Shown: positions 8,699-17,611, numbered from the stretch's first letter. The stretch is 64,000 bases of DNA from Bradyrhizobium diazoefficiens (GCF_018129965.1 NZ_JAFCKW010000001.1:620001-684000); one strand, 5' to 3'. The notes: generated by a model not told the origin, from the letters alone. Numbers and translations: made by a program.

Positions 8699-9748
8699 TC
8701 AGTTCGCGGTCAGCACGACCTTGACGCTCTGCGAGCGGTCGAGCGCGAGCCGCAGCGCGTCCGGCGCAGTCGACAGCGGCCGCTCGGCAGTGACCAGCGA
8801 CAGCACGTCGACGCTGCCCGCGCCAATCAGCTCCACCGCGGTCATGAACTCGAGTCCGAAGCGGAACGAGCCGCGCAGGTCGATCTCCTTGGCCATCACC
8901 GCATTGGCCGGCACCGGAATCTGGCCGCCCGGCAGATTGCCGATCTGCACCACGATGCCACCGCGCCGGACGATCCCGATCGCGCTGGCAAGGCCCGCGG
9001 CCGTGCCCGAGACCTCGAATGCGACGTCGTAGGGCCGAACAGCAGCCTGTGCCTTGAGGCCCTCATCACCAGCCGCGACGTTCTCGACATGAGAGGCGCC
9101 GAGCCGGGTCGCGAAAGCGAGCGGGGCCGAAGCGATGTCGGCCACGGTGACGTCGGTCATGCCGGCGCGATGCGCGGCGAGCATGGTCAGGAGCCCGATC
9201 GGGCCGGCGCCGAAGATGATGCCGCGCTTGCCTTCGATCTTCCCGGCGCGCGCGACCGCATGCAGGCAGACCGCGAGCGGCTCGGCCAGCGCCGCGGCCT
9301 GATAGGACACATGGTCCGGAATCTTCACGCATTGCGCCGGGATCGCATCGAAATAATTGGCAAAGCCGCCCTGCATGTGCGGCGTCTTCGAGGCCGAACC
9401 CATGAAATAGATGTTCTCGCAGAGATTGGGCCGGCCCTCGCGGCAGGCGACGCAGTGGCCGCACCAGCGCGACGGGTTGACGGCGACGCGGTCGCCGATC
9501 TTCAGATTGGCTGCGGAGCCCGCGATCTCCACGACCTCGCCCGAGATCTCGTGGCCAAGCACCAGCGGCGACTTCACCACGAAGTCGCCGGTGCGGGCGT
9601 GACGGAAGTAGTGCATGTCCGAGCCGCAGATGCCGCCGGCACCGAAGCGGAGGCGCACCATGCCGTCGGCGAGCTTGTCGAGCGGATGCTCGATCATGCG
9701 CAGGTCTTCGGGACCGAACAGGGTTGCAGCGAGAGAAGTCGAGGTCAT
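8699..9748 (-). CDS. Zinc-dependent alcohol dehydrogenase, L-idonate 5-dehydrogenase-like
   Basis: A 349-residue medium-chain dehydrogenase. Catalytic zinc ligands are Cys41 (GGICGSD) and His66-Glu67 (LGHEISG); the structural-zinc cysteines are 96, 99, 102 and 110; the NAD(P) motif GAGPIG is at 180-185. By eye it is closest to L-idonate/sorbitol-type polyol and aldonate dehydrogenases. ATG 9748 overlaps the dctM stop (ATGA), so it is translationally coupled to the transporter. In this uronate/aldonate locus it probably feeds an additional sugar acid into the uxuA/uxuB route; the exact substrate is inference. Confidence 0.85.
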   Translation of the reverse strand: MTSTSLAATLFGPEDLRMIEHPLDKLADGMVRLRFGAGGICGSDMHYFRHARTGDFVVKSPLVLGHEISGEVVEIAGSAANLKIGDRVAVNPSRWCGHCVACREGRPNLCENIYFMGSASKTPHMQGGFANYFDAIPAQCVKIPDHVSYQAAALAEPLAVCLHAVARAGKIEGKRGIIFGAGPIGLLTMLAAHRAGMTDVTVADIASAPLAFATRLGASHVENVAAGDEGLKAQAAVRPYDVAFEVSGTAAGLASAIGIVRRGGIVVQIGNLPGGQIPVPANAVMAKEIDLRGSFRFGLEFMTAVELIGAGSVDVLSLVTAERPLSTAPDALRLALDRSQSVKVVLTAN

Positions 9749-11154
9749 TTGGAGAGTCCCATGTATTTCGGCAGCCAGAGGGTGAGTTCGGGAATGTAGG
9801 TGATTGCGATCAGCGCGAGCATCAGCGGCACCAGCCAGGGCAGGATAGCAACCGTCGTACGCTCGACCGAGAGTTTTGCGACGCGGGCGAGCACGAACAG
9901 CACCATGCCGAGCGGCGGATGCAGCAGGCCGATCATCAGGTTCAGCGTCATGATCAGGCCGAAATGGATCGGATCGATGCCGAGCTTGAGCACGATCGGC
10001 AGCAGGATCGGCACCAGGATGGTGATCGCCGCCGTGGTGTCGATGAAGCAGCCGACGAACAGGATCAGGACGTTGGCGAGCGCCAGGAACACCCATTTGT
10101 TGTGGGTGATGCTGAGCATCCAGTCCGAAAGCATCTGGGCGGCCTGCGACACCGTCAGCAGCCAGGCGAAGATCGAGGCGGCCGTGACGATGAACAGGAC
10201 CGAAGCCGTGGTCTCGATGGTGTCGAAGGTCGCCTTCGCCACCGTCTTCAGCGTCATGGTACGATAGCGGACGAGACCGAGGAACAGCGACCAGATCACG
10301 GCTGCGACCGCGGCTTCCGTCGGCGTGAACCAGCCCAGCGTCATGCCGCCGATCAGGATCACCGGCGCCATCAGCGCCATCACCGCCGAGAAGTCGAAAT
10401 ACCAGTCGATCGCGAGCAGCGTTCCGAGGCCGATGACGACCGCGAGGTTGACCGACATGCCGCCAAACACCACCATCAGCCAGATCGCCAGGGGGAAGGC
10501 GAGCACAATGGCGATCTCGAGGCCGGCAGAGCCGAGCTGCGGCCAGGAAAACGGCGTATCGCTGCCCCATTTGTTCCTGTGCGCGAAATAGGTGACCGTC
10601 GCCATCATCAGCAGCGTCATGACGATGCCCGGGATGACGCCGCCCAGGAACAGCGCGCCGATCGAGACGTTGGCCATCATGCCGTAGATCACGAAGGGCA
10701 GCGACGGCGGAATGATCGGCCCGAGCGTTGCCGACGCCGCGGTGACGCCGACGGAAAACTCCGTGGAGTAGCCGTGGTCCTTCATCGCCTTGATCTCGAT
10801 GGTGCCGAGACCGGCGGCATCCGCGATCGCGGTGCCCGACATGCCGGAGAAGATCACCGAGCCGATGATGTTGACGTGGCCGAGGCCGCCGCGCATCCAG
10901 CCGACCAGCGCGACCGCGAATTTATAGATGCGGCCGGTGACACCGGCGATGTTCATCAGATTGCCGGCGAGGATGAAGAACGGCACGGCGAGCAGAGGAA
11001 AGCTCTCGACACCGGCGATCATGCGCTGCGCCAGCGTGACGTCGGGCGTCACGCCGCTGACCAGAATGTAGAGCAGCGACGACGCGGCCATGGCAATCGC
11101 CACTGGAACGCCGAGCAGCATCAGGACGAGGAAACCTCCAAGCAACAGCAGCAT
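9745..11154 (-). CDS. dctM: TRAP transporter large permease (DctM)
   Basis: A 469-residue, about 12-helix membrane protein with DctM hallmarks: SGSGTA-like motif as SGMSGTAIADAAGLGTIEI near 105-125, PPSLPFVIYG near 155 and FIDTTAAITILVPILLP near 370. It is the ion-coupled translocating subunit of a TRAP uptake system for an acidic sugar. I chose ATG 11154 because it follows the dctQ stop by 4 bp with AAGGA in front of it; a TTG at 11169 would overlap dctQ. It is somewhat longer than typical DctM (about 425 aa) owing to an extra segment near residues 200-230. Confidence 0.92.
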   Translation of the reverse strand: MLLLLGGFLVLMLLGVPVAIAMAASSLLYILVSGVTPDVTLAQRMIAGVESFPLLAVPFFILAGNLMNIAGVTGRIYKFAVALVGWMRGGLGHVNIIGSVIFSGMSGTAIADAAGLGTIEIKAMKDHGYSTEFSVGVTAASATLGPIIPPSLPFVIYGMMANVSIGALFLGGVIPGIVMTLLMMATVTYFAHRNKWGSDTPFSWPQLGSAGLEIAIVLAFPLAIWLMVVFGGMSVNLAVVIGLGTLLAIDWYFDFSAVMALMAPVILIGGMTLGWFTPTEAAVAAVIWSLFLGLVRYRTMTLKTVAKATFDTIETTASVLFIVTAASIFAWLLTVSQAAQMLSDWMLSITHNKWVFLALANVLILFVGCFIDTTAAITILVPILLPIVLKLGIDPIHFGLIMTLNLMIGLLHPPLGMVLFVLARVAKLSVERTTVAILPWLVPLMLALIAITYIPELTLWLPKYMGLSK

Positions 11155-11158
11155 GACT

Positions 11159-11737
11159 TTATCCTTCAAAGCCGTCGTAGGCGCCGGGACGTTCGAGGAT
11201 CGAGTAGCCCTGTCGCAGATGTTGGATCGCCACCTGAACCGATCGCGCGAACATCAGCACGAAGCCGGCCAGGACGGCGTTGTAGACGTAGTCCTTGGGC
11301 AGATTGATCGTCGTCATCTGTTCGTCGCCGATGATCTGGATGTAGACCCAGACCAGCTTGATGGCGTAGCCGAAGAAGGCGATCCGGATCAGGTCGATCA
11401 CGGTCGAGAGCGCCCGCGCCGCGACGTGCGGCAGATAACGATAAATCAGGTCGACCTGGATGTGCCGCGACAGCCGGACGCACATCGAGGAGCCGATGAA
11501 GACCACGCCGATCAGGCAGTAGGTCGCGATCTCCTCGGTCCAGGCGTAACTGTCGTTGAGCACGTAGCGGGTGAAGAACTGCAGGAAGACGGCGAGCGCC
11601 ATCACCCAGAAAATAGCCAGCGCCACCCAGTCCTCGAAAGCGTAGACGGAAAGATCGACCTTCGGCGCCGACTCTTCCTCGAAGGTATGGGCAATCTCGT
11701 CGGCGGTGATCTGCCGGTGCGTTTCGGCGATGGACAT
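11159..11737 (-). CDS. dctQ: TRAP transporter small permease (DctQ)
   Basis: A 192-residue membrane protein with four hydrophobic segments and the DctQ pattern FTRYVLNDSYAWTEEIATYCLIGVVFIG. It partners with the large permease in the inner membrane. The start at 11737 has GAGGAGT 5 bp upstream. An N-terminal cytoplasmic stretch of about 35 residues is longer than in many homologues. It lies between dctP and dctM in the uronate locus. Confidence 0.9.
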   Translation of the reverse strand: MSIAETHRQITADEIAHTFEEESAPKVDLSVYAFEDWVALAIFWVMALAVFLQFFTRYVLNDSYAWTEEIATYCLIGVVFIGSSMCVRLSRHIQVDLIYRYLPHVAARALSTVIDLIRIAFFGYAIKLVWVYIQIIGDEQMTTINLPKDYVYNAVLAGFVLMFARSVQVAIQHLRQGYSILERPGAYDGFEG

Positions 11738-11760
11738 GGGGGACTCCTCAAACTGGACAA

Positions 11761-11868
11761 CGTCGTTCCGGGATGGTGCGTTAGCACCAGACCCGGAACC
11801 TCGAGATTCTCAGCTGCGCGATTGCGCACCGCAGTTCGGTCCTGCGGACCGCCACGGAATGACGACTA
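11761..11868. repeat. Dispersed palindromic repeat between dctQ and dctP
   Basis: The spacer contains CGTTCCGGGATGGTGCG..., an inner pair built on CCGGAACCTCGAGATTCT, and ends with CCACGGAATGACGA, which is an imperfect inverted copy of the left end. It is the common Bradyrhizobium intergenic repeat with a CTCGAGATT core. Its place between the binding-protein gene and the permease genes suggests it adjusts mRNA levels by differential decay. Confidence 0.6.
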
Positions 11869-11873
11869 CGTCG

Positions 11874-12851
11874 TCACTTCACCGCCTGGATCCGTTCCCA
11901 GTCGGCCTTGCGGTAGCCGAAGGTCTCGAACGGAACGTTCTTCAGCACGATGTCGCGGAACTCGTTCTTGTCGACCTCGGTCACGGTCAGACCCTTCTCC
12001 TTGAAGAAGGCGACGAGCTTGGCCTCGTTCTGCTTGATCTCGTCGGTCGCCTTGGCGGCGGCTTCCTGCGCGACGTCGGTGAAGATCTTCTTGTCCTCGT
12101 CGCTGAGCTTCTTCCAGAGCGCGCCCGCCACCACCGTATTGAGGTGGTCGACGATGTGGCCGGTCAGCACGATGTGCTTCTGCACCTCGTAGAACTTCTT
12201 GGCCTCGATCGTGGTCAGCGGGTTCTCCTGCGCCTCGACGGTGCCGTTCTGCAGCGCGAGATAGACTTCGGCGAAGGCGATCGGCGCGGTGTTGGCGCCA
12301 CAGGCGCGCGGCATGGCGAGATAGGCCGGAACGTCGGGCACGCGCATCTTCAGGCCCTTGAGGTCGGCGCAGGTCTTGATCGGCTTGTTCGACGTGGTCT
12401 GGCGCACGCCGTAATAGGTCACGGCGACGATGTGGTGACCGCTCTTGTCCTCATAGCCCTTGGCGAGCTCCTTGAAGATGTCGCTCTTGGTGTAGGCAAG
12501 CAGATGGTCGGAGTCGCGGAAAGTATAGGGATAGTAGGTCACGCCGATCGGCGGAAAGCTCTTGGCCGCGAAGCTCGAGCCGGAGATGATGATATCGACC
12601 GAGCCGAGCGACAGGCCCTGGTTGATGTCGGCTTCCTTGCCGAGCTGCGAGGCCGGATAGACGTCGACCGTATAGCGCCCGTTGGTGCGCTTGCCGATCT
12701 CCTGCGCGGCCCAGACCGACGCAGTGTGGAACGGCTCCGAGGTCTCGTAGACATGCGCCCATTTCAGCTTGGTCTGCGCCATGCCGGGATTGACCGTCGC
12801 GAACATCGCCGCGACCGAAGTCGCCAGCACCATCGTCATCTTCTTCAACAC
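11874..12851 (-). CDS. dctP: TRAP transporter substrate-binding protein (DctP family)
   Basis: A 325-residue periplasmic protein with a signal peptide (basic start, hydrophobic core, cleavage after NPGMAQ near residue 25). The conserved arginine that binds the ligand carboxylate is in the GLKMRVPDVPAY segment near 165-175, followed by the family motif GTVEAQENPLTTI. It captures an acidic sugar for DctQM. The start is taken as GTG 12851 because GAGGA lies 7 bp upstream; ATG at 12839 is the alternative. With uxuA and uxuB nearby, a hexuronate or aldonate is the most likely ligand. Confidence 0.9.
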   Translation of the reverse strand: MLKKMTMVLATSVAAMFATVNPGMAQTKLKWAHVYETSEPFHTASVWAAQEIGKRTNGRYTVDVYPASQLGKEADINQGLSLGSVDIIISGSSFAAKSFPPIGVTYYPYTFRDSDHLLAYTKSDIFKELAKGYEDKSGHHIVAVTYYGVRQTTSNKPIKTCADLKGLKMRVPDVPAYLAMPRACGANTAPIAFAEVYLALQNGTVEAQENPLTTIEAKKFYEVQKHIVLTGHIVDHLNTVVAGALWKKLSDEDKKIFTDVAQEAAAKATDEIKQNEAKLVAFFKEKGLTVTEVDKNEFRDIVLKNVPFETFGYRKADWERIQAVK

Positions 12852-12922
12852 TGACTTATCCTCTACTGACTGAAGTCTGCTTCTTGTTTGCCCGCTCCGA
12901 CGCGGAGACGGACCATCCAATC

Positions 12923-13723
12923 TCATCGTCGTCGCGTGCTGCCGCCCTTGGTCCGTGCCTTCGGCGCAGTTTTTGGTTTGGCCGGCTTTGCCCGATCCTG
13001 CACCGCAGTCGATCCTGCGCTGCCTTCGGCACCGAAGTTCTGCGCGAAACGCTCCTGCGAACACACCAGATGAGCGCGCATGGCATCGCGCGCGGCATCC
13101 GGATCATGCGCCGCGATGGCGTCGCGCACGGCGCGATGCTCGTCGAGCGCGGTGCGCCATGTGCCCGGGCTCTCGAAATAATGCGCGAGCTGCGCGAAAT
13201 AGGGATTGAGACGCTGGTCGAACAGTTCGCCGACCACACGCACCAGAACCGCATTGCCGAGACTTCCGGCGATCGCGATGTGGAACGCGCGGTCATGAAC
13301 CATCGAGGCTTCGCCGGGATGCACGACGTTCTCCATCGCAGCGAGGGCGGCGTCGATGCGCGCGACGTCGTCCGCCGTCGCGACGCGCGCGGCCTGCCCG
13401 GCAATGGCGCTCTCGAGAAATTCGCGGGCCCGCAACAGCTCGAACGGGCCCTCGATGACCGCGGCGGCAGGCACGGCCATCGCCGGGGCCGCGGGCTCTA
13501 TCACGTAGATGCCCGAACCGACGCGGATGCGGACGCGGCCCTCGACCTCGAGCGCGATCAGGGCTTCGCGCACCGTGGGCCGCGACACCTTGAGCTGCTC
13601 GGCGAGCTCGCGCTCGGTCGGCAAGCGGCTGCCGACCGCGTACTCGCCGCTGTCGATCAGGCTTCGCAATTGATCGGCGACCTGGCGATAGAGCCGTCTC
13701 GCCTCCACAGCTTCCAGCGGCAC
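12923..13723 (-). CDS. GntR-family regulator, FadR/UxuR subfamily
   Basis: A 266-residue repressor with an N-terminal winged helix (PTERELAEQLKVSRPTVREALIALE, residues about 36-60) and an FCD ligand-binding domain with the conserved metal-site histidines (DRAFHIAIAGS and DEHRAVRDAI). The GTG start has GGGAGGA in front. It ends in a lysine/arginine-rich tail of about 30 residues (PAKPKTAPKARTKG...), unusual for the family. Its place between the TRAP/uxuA run and divergent uxuB, beside TGGT-N3-ACCA palindromes, fits control of hexuronate catabolism. Confidence 0.88.
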   Translation of the reverse strand: MPLEAVEARRLYRQVADQLRSLIDSGEYAVGSRLPTERELAEQLKVSRPTVREALIALEVEGRVRIRVGSGIYVIEPAAPAMAVPAAAVIEGPFELLRAREFLESAIAGQAARVATADDVARIDAALAAMENVVHPGEASMVHDRAFHIAIAGSLGNAVLVRVVGELFDQRLNPYFAQLAHYFESPGTWRTALDEHRAVRDAIAAHDPDAARDAMRAHLVCSQERFAQNFGAEGSAGSTAVQDRAKPAKPKTAPKARTKGGSTRRR

Positions 13724-13769
13724 GCTGGTCCTCCCCGATGGAGCGCACCGGGTTCATCCCGGTGGCCCG

Positions 13770-13787
13770 CCAATTTTGGAAAATTGG
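13770..13787. promoter_or_regulatory. Palindrome 1 in gntR-uxuB control region
   Basis: CCAATTTT and AAAATTGG form a perfect 8-bp inverted repeat around GG. It overlaps the right-hand GntR operator candidate and shares AATTGG with it. It could be a second binding site; position and symmetry are the only evidence. Confidence 0.5.
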
Positions 13788-13798
13788 TCTTACCAATT
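13782..13798. promoter_or_regulatory. GntR (FadR-type) operator candidate
   Basis: AATTGGT-CTT-ACCAATT is a perfect 17-bp palindrome with the TGGT-N3-ACCA core expected for the FadR/UxuR branch of GntR regulators. It lies 58 bp before the gntR start and 67 bp before the uxuB start, so one bound dimer could control both directions. Confidence 0.7.
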
Positions 13799-13865
13799 GA
13801 CCGGAGCATTGACCGAGGATGGAGGCCATGTCAAGCAGCGGCCAAAGCAACAGGGAGAGACGACC

Positions 13866-15335
13866 ATGCGGCTCGACCGCGCCCAACTCGACCGGCTGCC
13901 GCCGGCCATCCGCCGCCCGGCCTATGACCGTTCGCGCGTCACTCCCGGCATCGTGCATCTTGGCCTCGGGGCCTTTCATCGCGCGCATCAGGCCGTCGTC
14001 ATCGACGATTGCCTTGGCTCCGGCGCCATGTCGTGGGGCATCGTCGGCGCGAGCCTGCGCAGCCCGGATACGCGCGACGCCCTCGCCCCGCAGGATCATC
14101 TCTACACTGTCGCCGTGCGGGCCGCCGAAGGCACCGAGCACCGCGTCATCGGCGCGCTGCTCGACAGCGTCGTCGCGCGCGAGAAGCCGGCCGCGCTCGT
14201 CGAGCGGATGGCCGATCCCGCCGTTCGCATCGTTTCGCTGACGGTCACCGAGAAGGGCTATTGCCACACGCCGCAGACCGGCGATCTCGACGAGCGGCAT
14301 CCTGATGTCGTGCACGATCTCAACAATCCCGACGCGCCGCGCTCGGCGCCCGGCTTCATCGTTGCGGCGCTGGCGCGCCGGCGTGCGCAGGGGCTGGCGC
14401 CGTTCACCGTGCTGTGCTGCGACAACCTCGCCGCCAACGGCCACACCGTGCAGCGGATCGTCACGCAGTTCGCGGCGCTCCGCTCCAGGGATCTCGGCAA
14501 GTGGATCGCCGATAACATCGCCTTCCCCTCGACCATGGTCGACCGCATCGTGCCGGAAACCACCGACGCCGACCGGAGTGCGGTTTCCGATGCGCTCGGC
14601 TTGCACGACGCATGGCCCGTGATGACGGAGCCGTTCACGCAATGGGTGGTCGAGGACCGCTTTGCCGCGGGCCGGCCCGATCTCGCCGCCGCGGGCGTCG
14701 AGCTCGTCGCCGACGTCAAGCCGTTCGAACTGATGAAGCTGCGCTTGCTCAATGCCAGCCATTCCGCGCTGGCCTATCTCGGCTATCTCGCGGGCTACGA
14801 GACCATCGCCGACACCATGGCCGCCCCGCATTTCGCCCGCCTCGCCGCGCAGGTGATGGAAGAGTCCGCTGTGACGCTGACGATGCCCGTCGGCACCGAT
14901 CTCGCCGCTTACCGCAACTCGCTACTCAAGCGCTTCGCCAATCCGGCGCTGCATCACCGCACCTGGCAGATCGCGATGGACGGATCGCAGAAGCTGCCGC
15001 AGCGCCTGCTAGGCACGATGAACGATCGCCTTGCCAGGAACCTGCCGATCGCAACGCATGCGCTCGCGGTCGCCGGCTGGATGCGCTATGTCACCGCGAA
15101 CGATGAGCAGGGCCGCGCCATCGACGTGCGCGATCCGCTCGCCGGCGAGTTCGCGACGCTGGCGCGCGAGGCCGGTCCCGTCGCCGACCGGCTCGCGCCC
15201 GCCCTGCTCGGGGTGGCCAAGGTATTCGGTCCGCTGGGCATCGAGCCGCGCCTGCGCGAGGCCGTCACCGCAGCGCTCGGCCAGCTCTATGCAAAGGGTT
15301 CGCGGCGGGCGGTGGAGACGCTCGTCTCGGTGTGA
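13866..15335 (+). CDS. uxuB: Mannitol dehydrogenase-family oxidoreductase, probable D-fructuronate reductase
   Basis: A 489-residue polyol dehydrogenase. The N-terminal nucleotide site reads GIVHLGLGAFHRAHQA, and the catalytic block LMKLRLLNASHSALAYLG (Lys, Asn and His of the family) is near residues 288-305. UxuB reduces D-fructuronate to D-mannonate, the substrate of UxuA. AGGGAGA stands before ATG 13866. It is divergent from gntR and shares the palindromic control region. The family also includes mannitol and altronate enzymes; the uronate role is favoured by the neighbouring uxuA. No uronate isomerase (uxaC) is in the window. Confidence 0.85.
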   Translation: MRLDRAQLDRLPPAIRRPAYDRSRVTPGIVHLGLGAFHRAHQAVVIDDCLGSGAMSWGIVGASLRSPDTRDALAPQDHLYTVAVRAAEGTEHRVIGALLDSVVAREKPAALVERMADPAVRIVSLTVTEKGYCHTPQTGDLDERHPDVVHDLNNPDAPRSAPGFIVAALARRRAQGLAPFTVLCCDNLAANGHTVQRIVTQFAALRSRDLGKWIADNIAFPSTMVDRIVPETTDADRSAVSDALGLHDAWPVMTEPFTQWVVEDRFAAGRPDLAAAGVELVADVKPFELMKLRLLNASHSALAYLGYLAGYETIADTMAAPHFARLAAQVMEESAVTLTMPVGTDLAAYRNSLLKRFANPALHHRTWQIAMDGSQKLPQRLLGTMNDRLARNLPIATHALAVAGWMRYVTANDEQGRAIDVRDPLAGEFATLAREAGPVADRLAPALLGVAKVFGPLGIEPRLREAVTAALGQLYAKGSRRAVETLVSV

Positions 15336-15435
15336 CTACAAAGCGGGCAGCAATGCTGCACTGCGGTCAAAATCGAGCGCAAATCGAACGGAAGTCGCGC
15401 TTGATTTTTGCCGGTCATTGCCCCACCCGGAAGCC

Positions 15436-15843
15436 ATGGCACAGGACAGCAAGGTCATCGCCGCGAATGCGGCCTTCTACGCCGCCTTTTCGAAGGGCGA
15501 TTTCAACGGCATGGAACAGATGTGGGCGGATGACGACGCCATCTCCTGCATCCATCCGGGCTGGCCCGCCATCATCGGGCGGGCCACCGTGATCGGGAGC
15601 TGGCGCGATATCCTGCAAAATCCGCAGCGGCCGCAGATCGTTTGCGCCGAACCGCAGGCTATCGTCGACGGCGACAGCGCGCGCGTGCTCTGCATCGAAA
15701 TCGTCGATGGAACCGCTCTGGCTGCGGCAAACCATTTTCGCCGCGTCGGCGACGGCTGGCGCCTGGTGCACCATCAATCGAGCCCGATTGCGCAGATTGT
15801 CGAGCAGGCTGAGGACGATAGAACGAGTCACCGCGTCCACTGA
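15436..15843 (+). CDS. NTF2/SnoaL-like small protein
   Basis: A 135-residue alpha+beta-barrel type protein. The N-terminal helix pair (AANAAFYAAFSKGDFNGMEQMWADDDAISCIHPGWP) and the end (FRRVGDGWRLVHHQSSPI) are typical of the SnoaL-like/DUF4440 group, which includes small ketosteroid-isomerase-like folds of mostly unknown role. The histidine pair in WRLVHHQSS is conserved in this group. It stands alone, 100 bp after uxuB and convergent with the HAD gene. Confidence 0.8.
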   Translation: MAQDSKVIAANAAFYAAFSKGDFNGMEQMWADDDAISCIHPGWPAIIGRATVIGSWRDILQNPQRPQIVCAEPQAIVDGDSARVLCIEIVDGTALAAANHFRRVGDGWRLVHHQSSPIAQIVEQAEDDRTSHRVH

Positions 15844-15867
15844 CCGCGGCAGGCGAGCCTGCAGGTT

Positions 15868-16623
15868 CTACTGTGCATGGGGTTGTTTTTCACTTTTTGG
15901 GGTTGAAGCCCCGAGTTCCGACAGATCGTCCAGCACGACCCGCGCCTCGGTGAAGTCATCGTCCCGGAAAAACATGCTGCGGGTGATGAGAACGGGAATG
16001 TTGGCGCGCGAGGCCGCGACCAGGCCATTGGCGGAATCCTCGATCGCGAGGCAGTCCGATGCATCCAGCTTGAGCCGCACCAGCACGTCGAGGTAGACAT
16101 CCGGCGCCGGCTTCTTGTGGCGGACATCATCGCCGGCAACGATGGCATCGAAATCGGCCGCCCAGCGGCTCCCCAGCGCCCGCGACAACAGCGCTTCGAT
16201 ATTGCCGTGAGACGTCGTGGTCGCAATCGCCAGCCGTTGTCCGCGCGTCTTCGCAGCGATGAGGAGATCCATCACGCCTGGCCGTAACGGGCAACAGCCG
16301 GTCTCGATCAGATCGGCATAATGGGCGGTCTTGATCCGGTGCAGCGCGGCGATATCCGCATCCGACAATGGCCGACCGATCGGCAATCTTTCCTGGTAGG
16401 CGCGGATGCGCTCCTTGCCGCCGGTGACCCGCAGCAGCTCCTTGTAGACCTCACGGCCCCAATGCCAATCGAGGCCGTGACGGGCGAAGGCGTGGTTGAA
16501 CGCCTGCCGATGCAGTTCCTCGGTCTCGGCCAGGGTACCGTCGACATCGAAGATCAGCGCTGCGGCGCGCCGGATCAGCTCTGCGGCGCCCGATCGCGCG
16601 ATGGTGGCGGTTCCTGCCTGCAT
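15868..16623 (-). CDS. HAD-superfamily phosphatase, CbbY/beta-phosphoglucomutase type
   Basis: A 251-residue hydrolase. Motif I is FDVDGTL (Asp26 nucleophile, Asp28), motif II is ATTTSHGN, motif III lysine is in KKPAPDVY and motif IV is AIEDSANG. It resembles CbbY-type enzymes that remove phosphate from sugar phosphates. The start at 16623 has GGAGGTG in front; the frame stays open to 16704 but without a ribosome site. CbbY is usually linked to the Calvin cycle, but no such genes are nearby, so the substrate remains open. Confidence 0.87.
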   Translation of the reverse strand: MQAGTATIARSGAAELIRRAAALIFDVDGTLAETEELHRQAFNHAFARHGLDWHWGREVYKELLRVTGGKERIRAYQERLPIGRPLSDADIAALHRIKTAHYADLIETGCCPLRPGVMDLLIAAKTRGQRLAIATTTSHGNIEALLSRALGSRWAADFDAIVAGDDVRHKKPAPDVYLDVLVRLKLDASDCLAIEDSANGLVAASRANIPVLITRSMFFRDDDFTEARVVLDDLSELGASTPKSEKQPHAQ

Positions 16624-16765
16624 GATCGACACCTCCCTCGTGACTTGCGACCTTCGCCCGGCATGGCGAGCGAGTGAAATCGCAATATCTTTTGCCAGAA
16701 CCAAAAATCCCTTATGAGCGGGGACGCGGTGGTACGGTCGGCCCCTTCATCGGCACGGGAGACGC

Positions 16766-17611
16766 ATGCGGCTCTTCATCCTTGGTCTTGGCTATAGCGC
16801 CCGGCACTTCGTTCGCAAGTTCGGCGGGACCTTCTCGCATGTCGCAGGCACCGTGCGCGATCCGGCCAGGCGGGACGATCTCTCCGGGCTCGAGCTGCAT
16901 ACCTTTGCCGGCGAACCGACCCGCGAGACGATCCGACATGTCGGCAACGCCGATGTCCTACTCGTCTCGATCCCGCCCGGCAGCGCCGGCGACCCCGCCA
17001 TCGCGGCGTTCGGAGAAGCGTTGGCGACCGGCCGCCGCAAGGTCGTCTATCTCTCAACCATCGGCGTCTATGGCGATCATGCCGGCGGATGGGTGGACGA
17101 GAGCACGCCGCCGCAGGCCACGCTCGACCGGACGCGGCTGCGGCTGATGACCGAGCAGGCGTGGTGCGACACGAGGCATGGCGATGCCGCGATCCTGCGG
17201 CTTGCAGGCATCTACGGCCCCGGCCGCAACGCATTGGCAACGCTGCGGTCCGGCTCGGCTCGCCGCATCATCAAGCCCGGCCAGGTCTTCAACCGCATCC
17301 ATGTCGACGACATCGCCAACGCGATCATGGCCGCGATCCGTCACCAGGGCGGCGGCACGTGGAATGTCTGCGACGACGAGCCCACCCCGCCCCAGGATGT
17401 CATCACCTACGCGGCCGGGCTTATGGGCATCGCCCCGCCGCCCGAAGAAGCGTTCGAGACGGCCGAGATGTCGGCCATGGCGCGCAGTTTCTATTCCGGC
17501 AGCGCCCGTGTCTCCAACGCGAGATTGAAGAACGAGCTCGGCGTCACGCTCGACTACCCAACCTATCGGCACGGTCTCGACGCGCTGTGGCGCGCCGGAG
17601 AGGGACGATAG
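16766..17611 (+). CDS. SDR-type NAD(P)-binding epimerase-like protein (YeeZ-like)
   Basis: A 281-residue Rossmann-fold protein beginning MRLFILGLGYSARHF, with the atypical dinucleotide motif GLGYSA at 7-12. YLSTIGVYGDHAGGWVDES resembles the SDR active-site strand, and GIYGPGRNAL and FNRIHVDDIANAI are epimerase-family landmarks. The catalytic YxxxK is not clear, so it may be a non-classical member. GGGAGA precedes the ATG. It is a single gene with no clear partner. Confidence 0.8.
   Translation: MRLFILGLGYSARHFVRKFGGTFSHVAGTVRDPARRDDLSGLELHTFAGEPTRETIRHVGNADVLLVSIPPGSAGDPAIAAFGEALATGRRKVVYLSTIGVYGDHAGGWVDESTPPQATLDRTRLRLMTEQAWCDTRHGDAAILRLAGIYGPGRNALATLRSGSARRIIKPGQVFNRIHVDDIANAIMAAIRHQGGGTWNVCDDEPTPPQDVITYAAGLMGIAPPPEEAFETAEMSAMARSFYSGSARVSNARLKNELGVTLDYPTYRHGLDALWRAGEGR

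Noticed and set aside
7715..11307. Long plus-strand open frames opposite uxuA, the dehydrogenase and dctM
   Set aside because: Composition is Arg/His/Asp/Gln-rich without family features, while the opposite strand encodes full, conserved enzymes.
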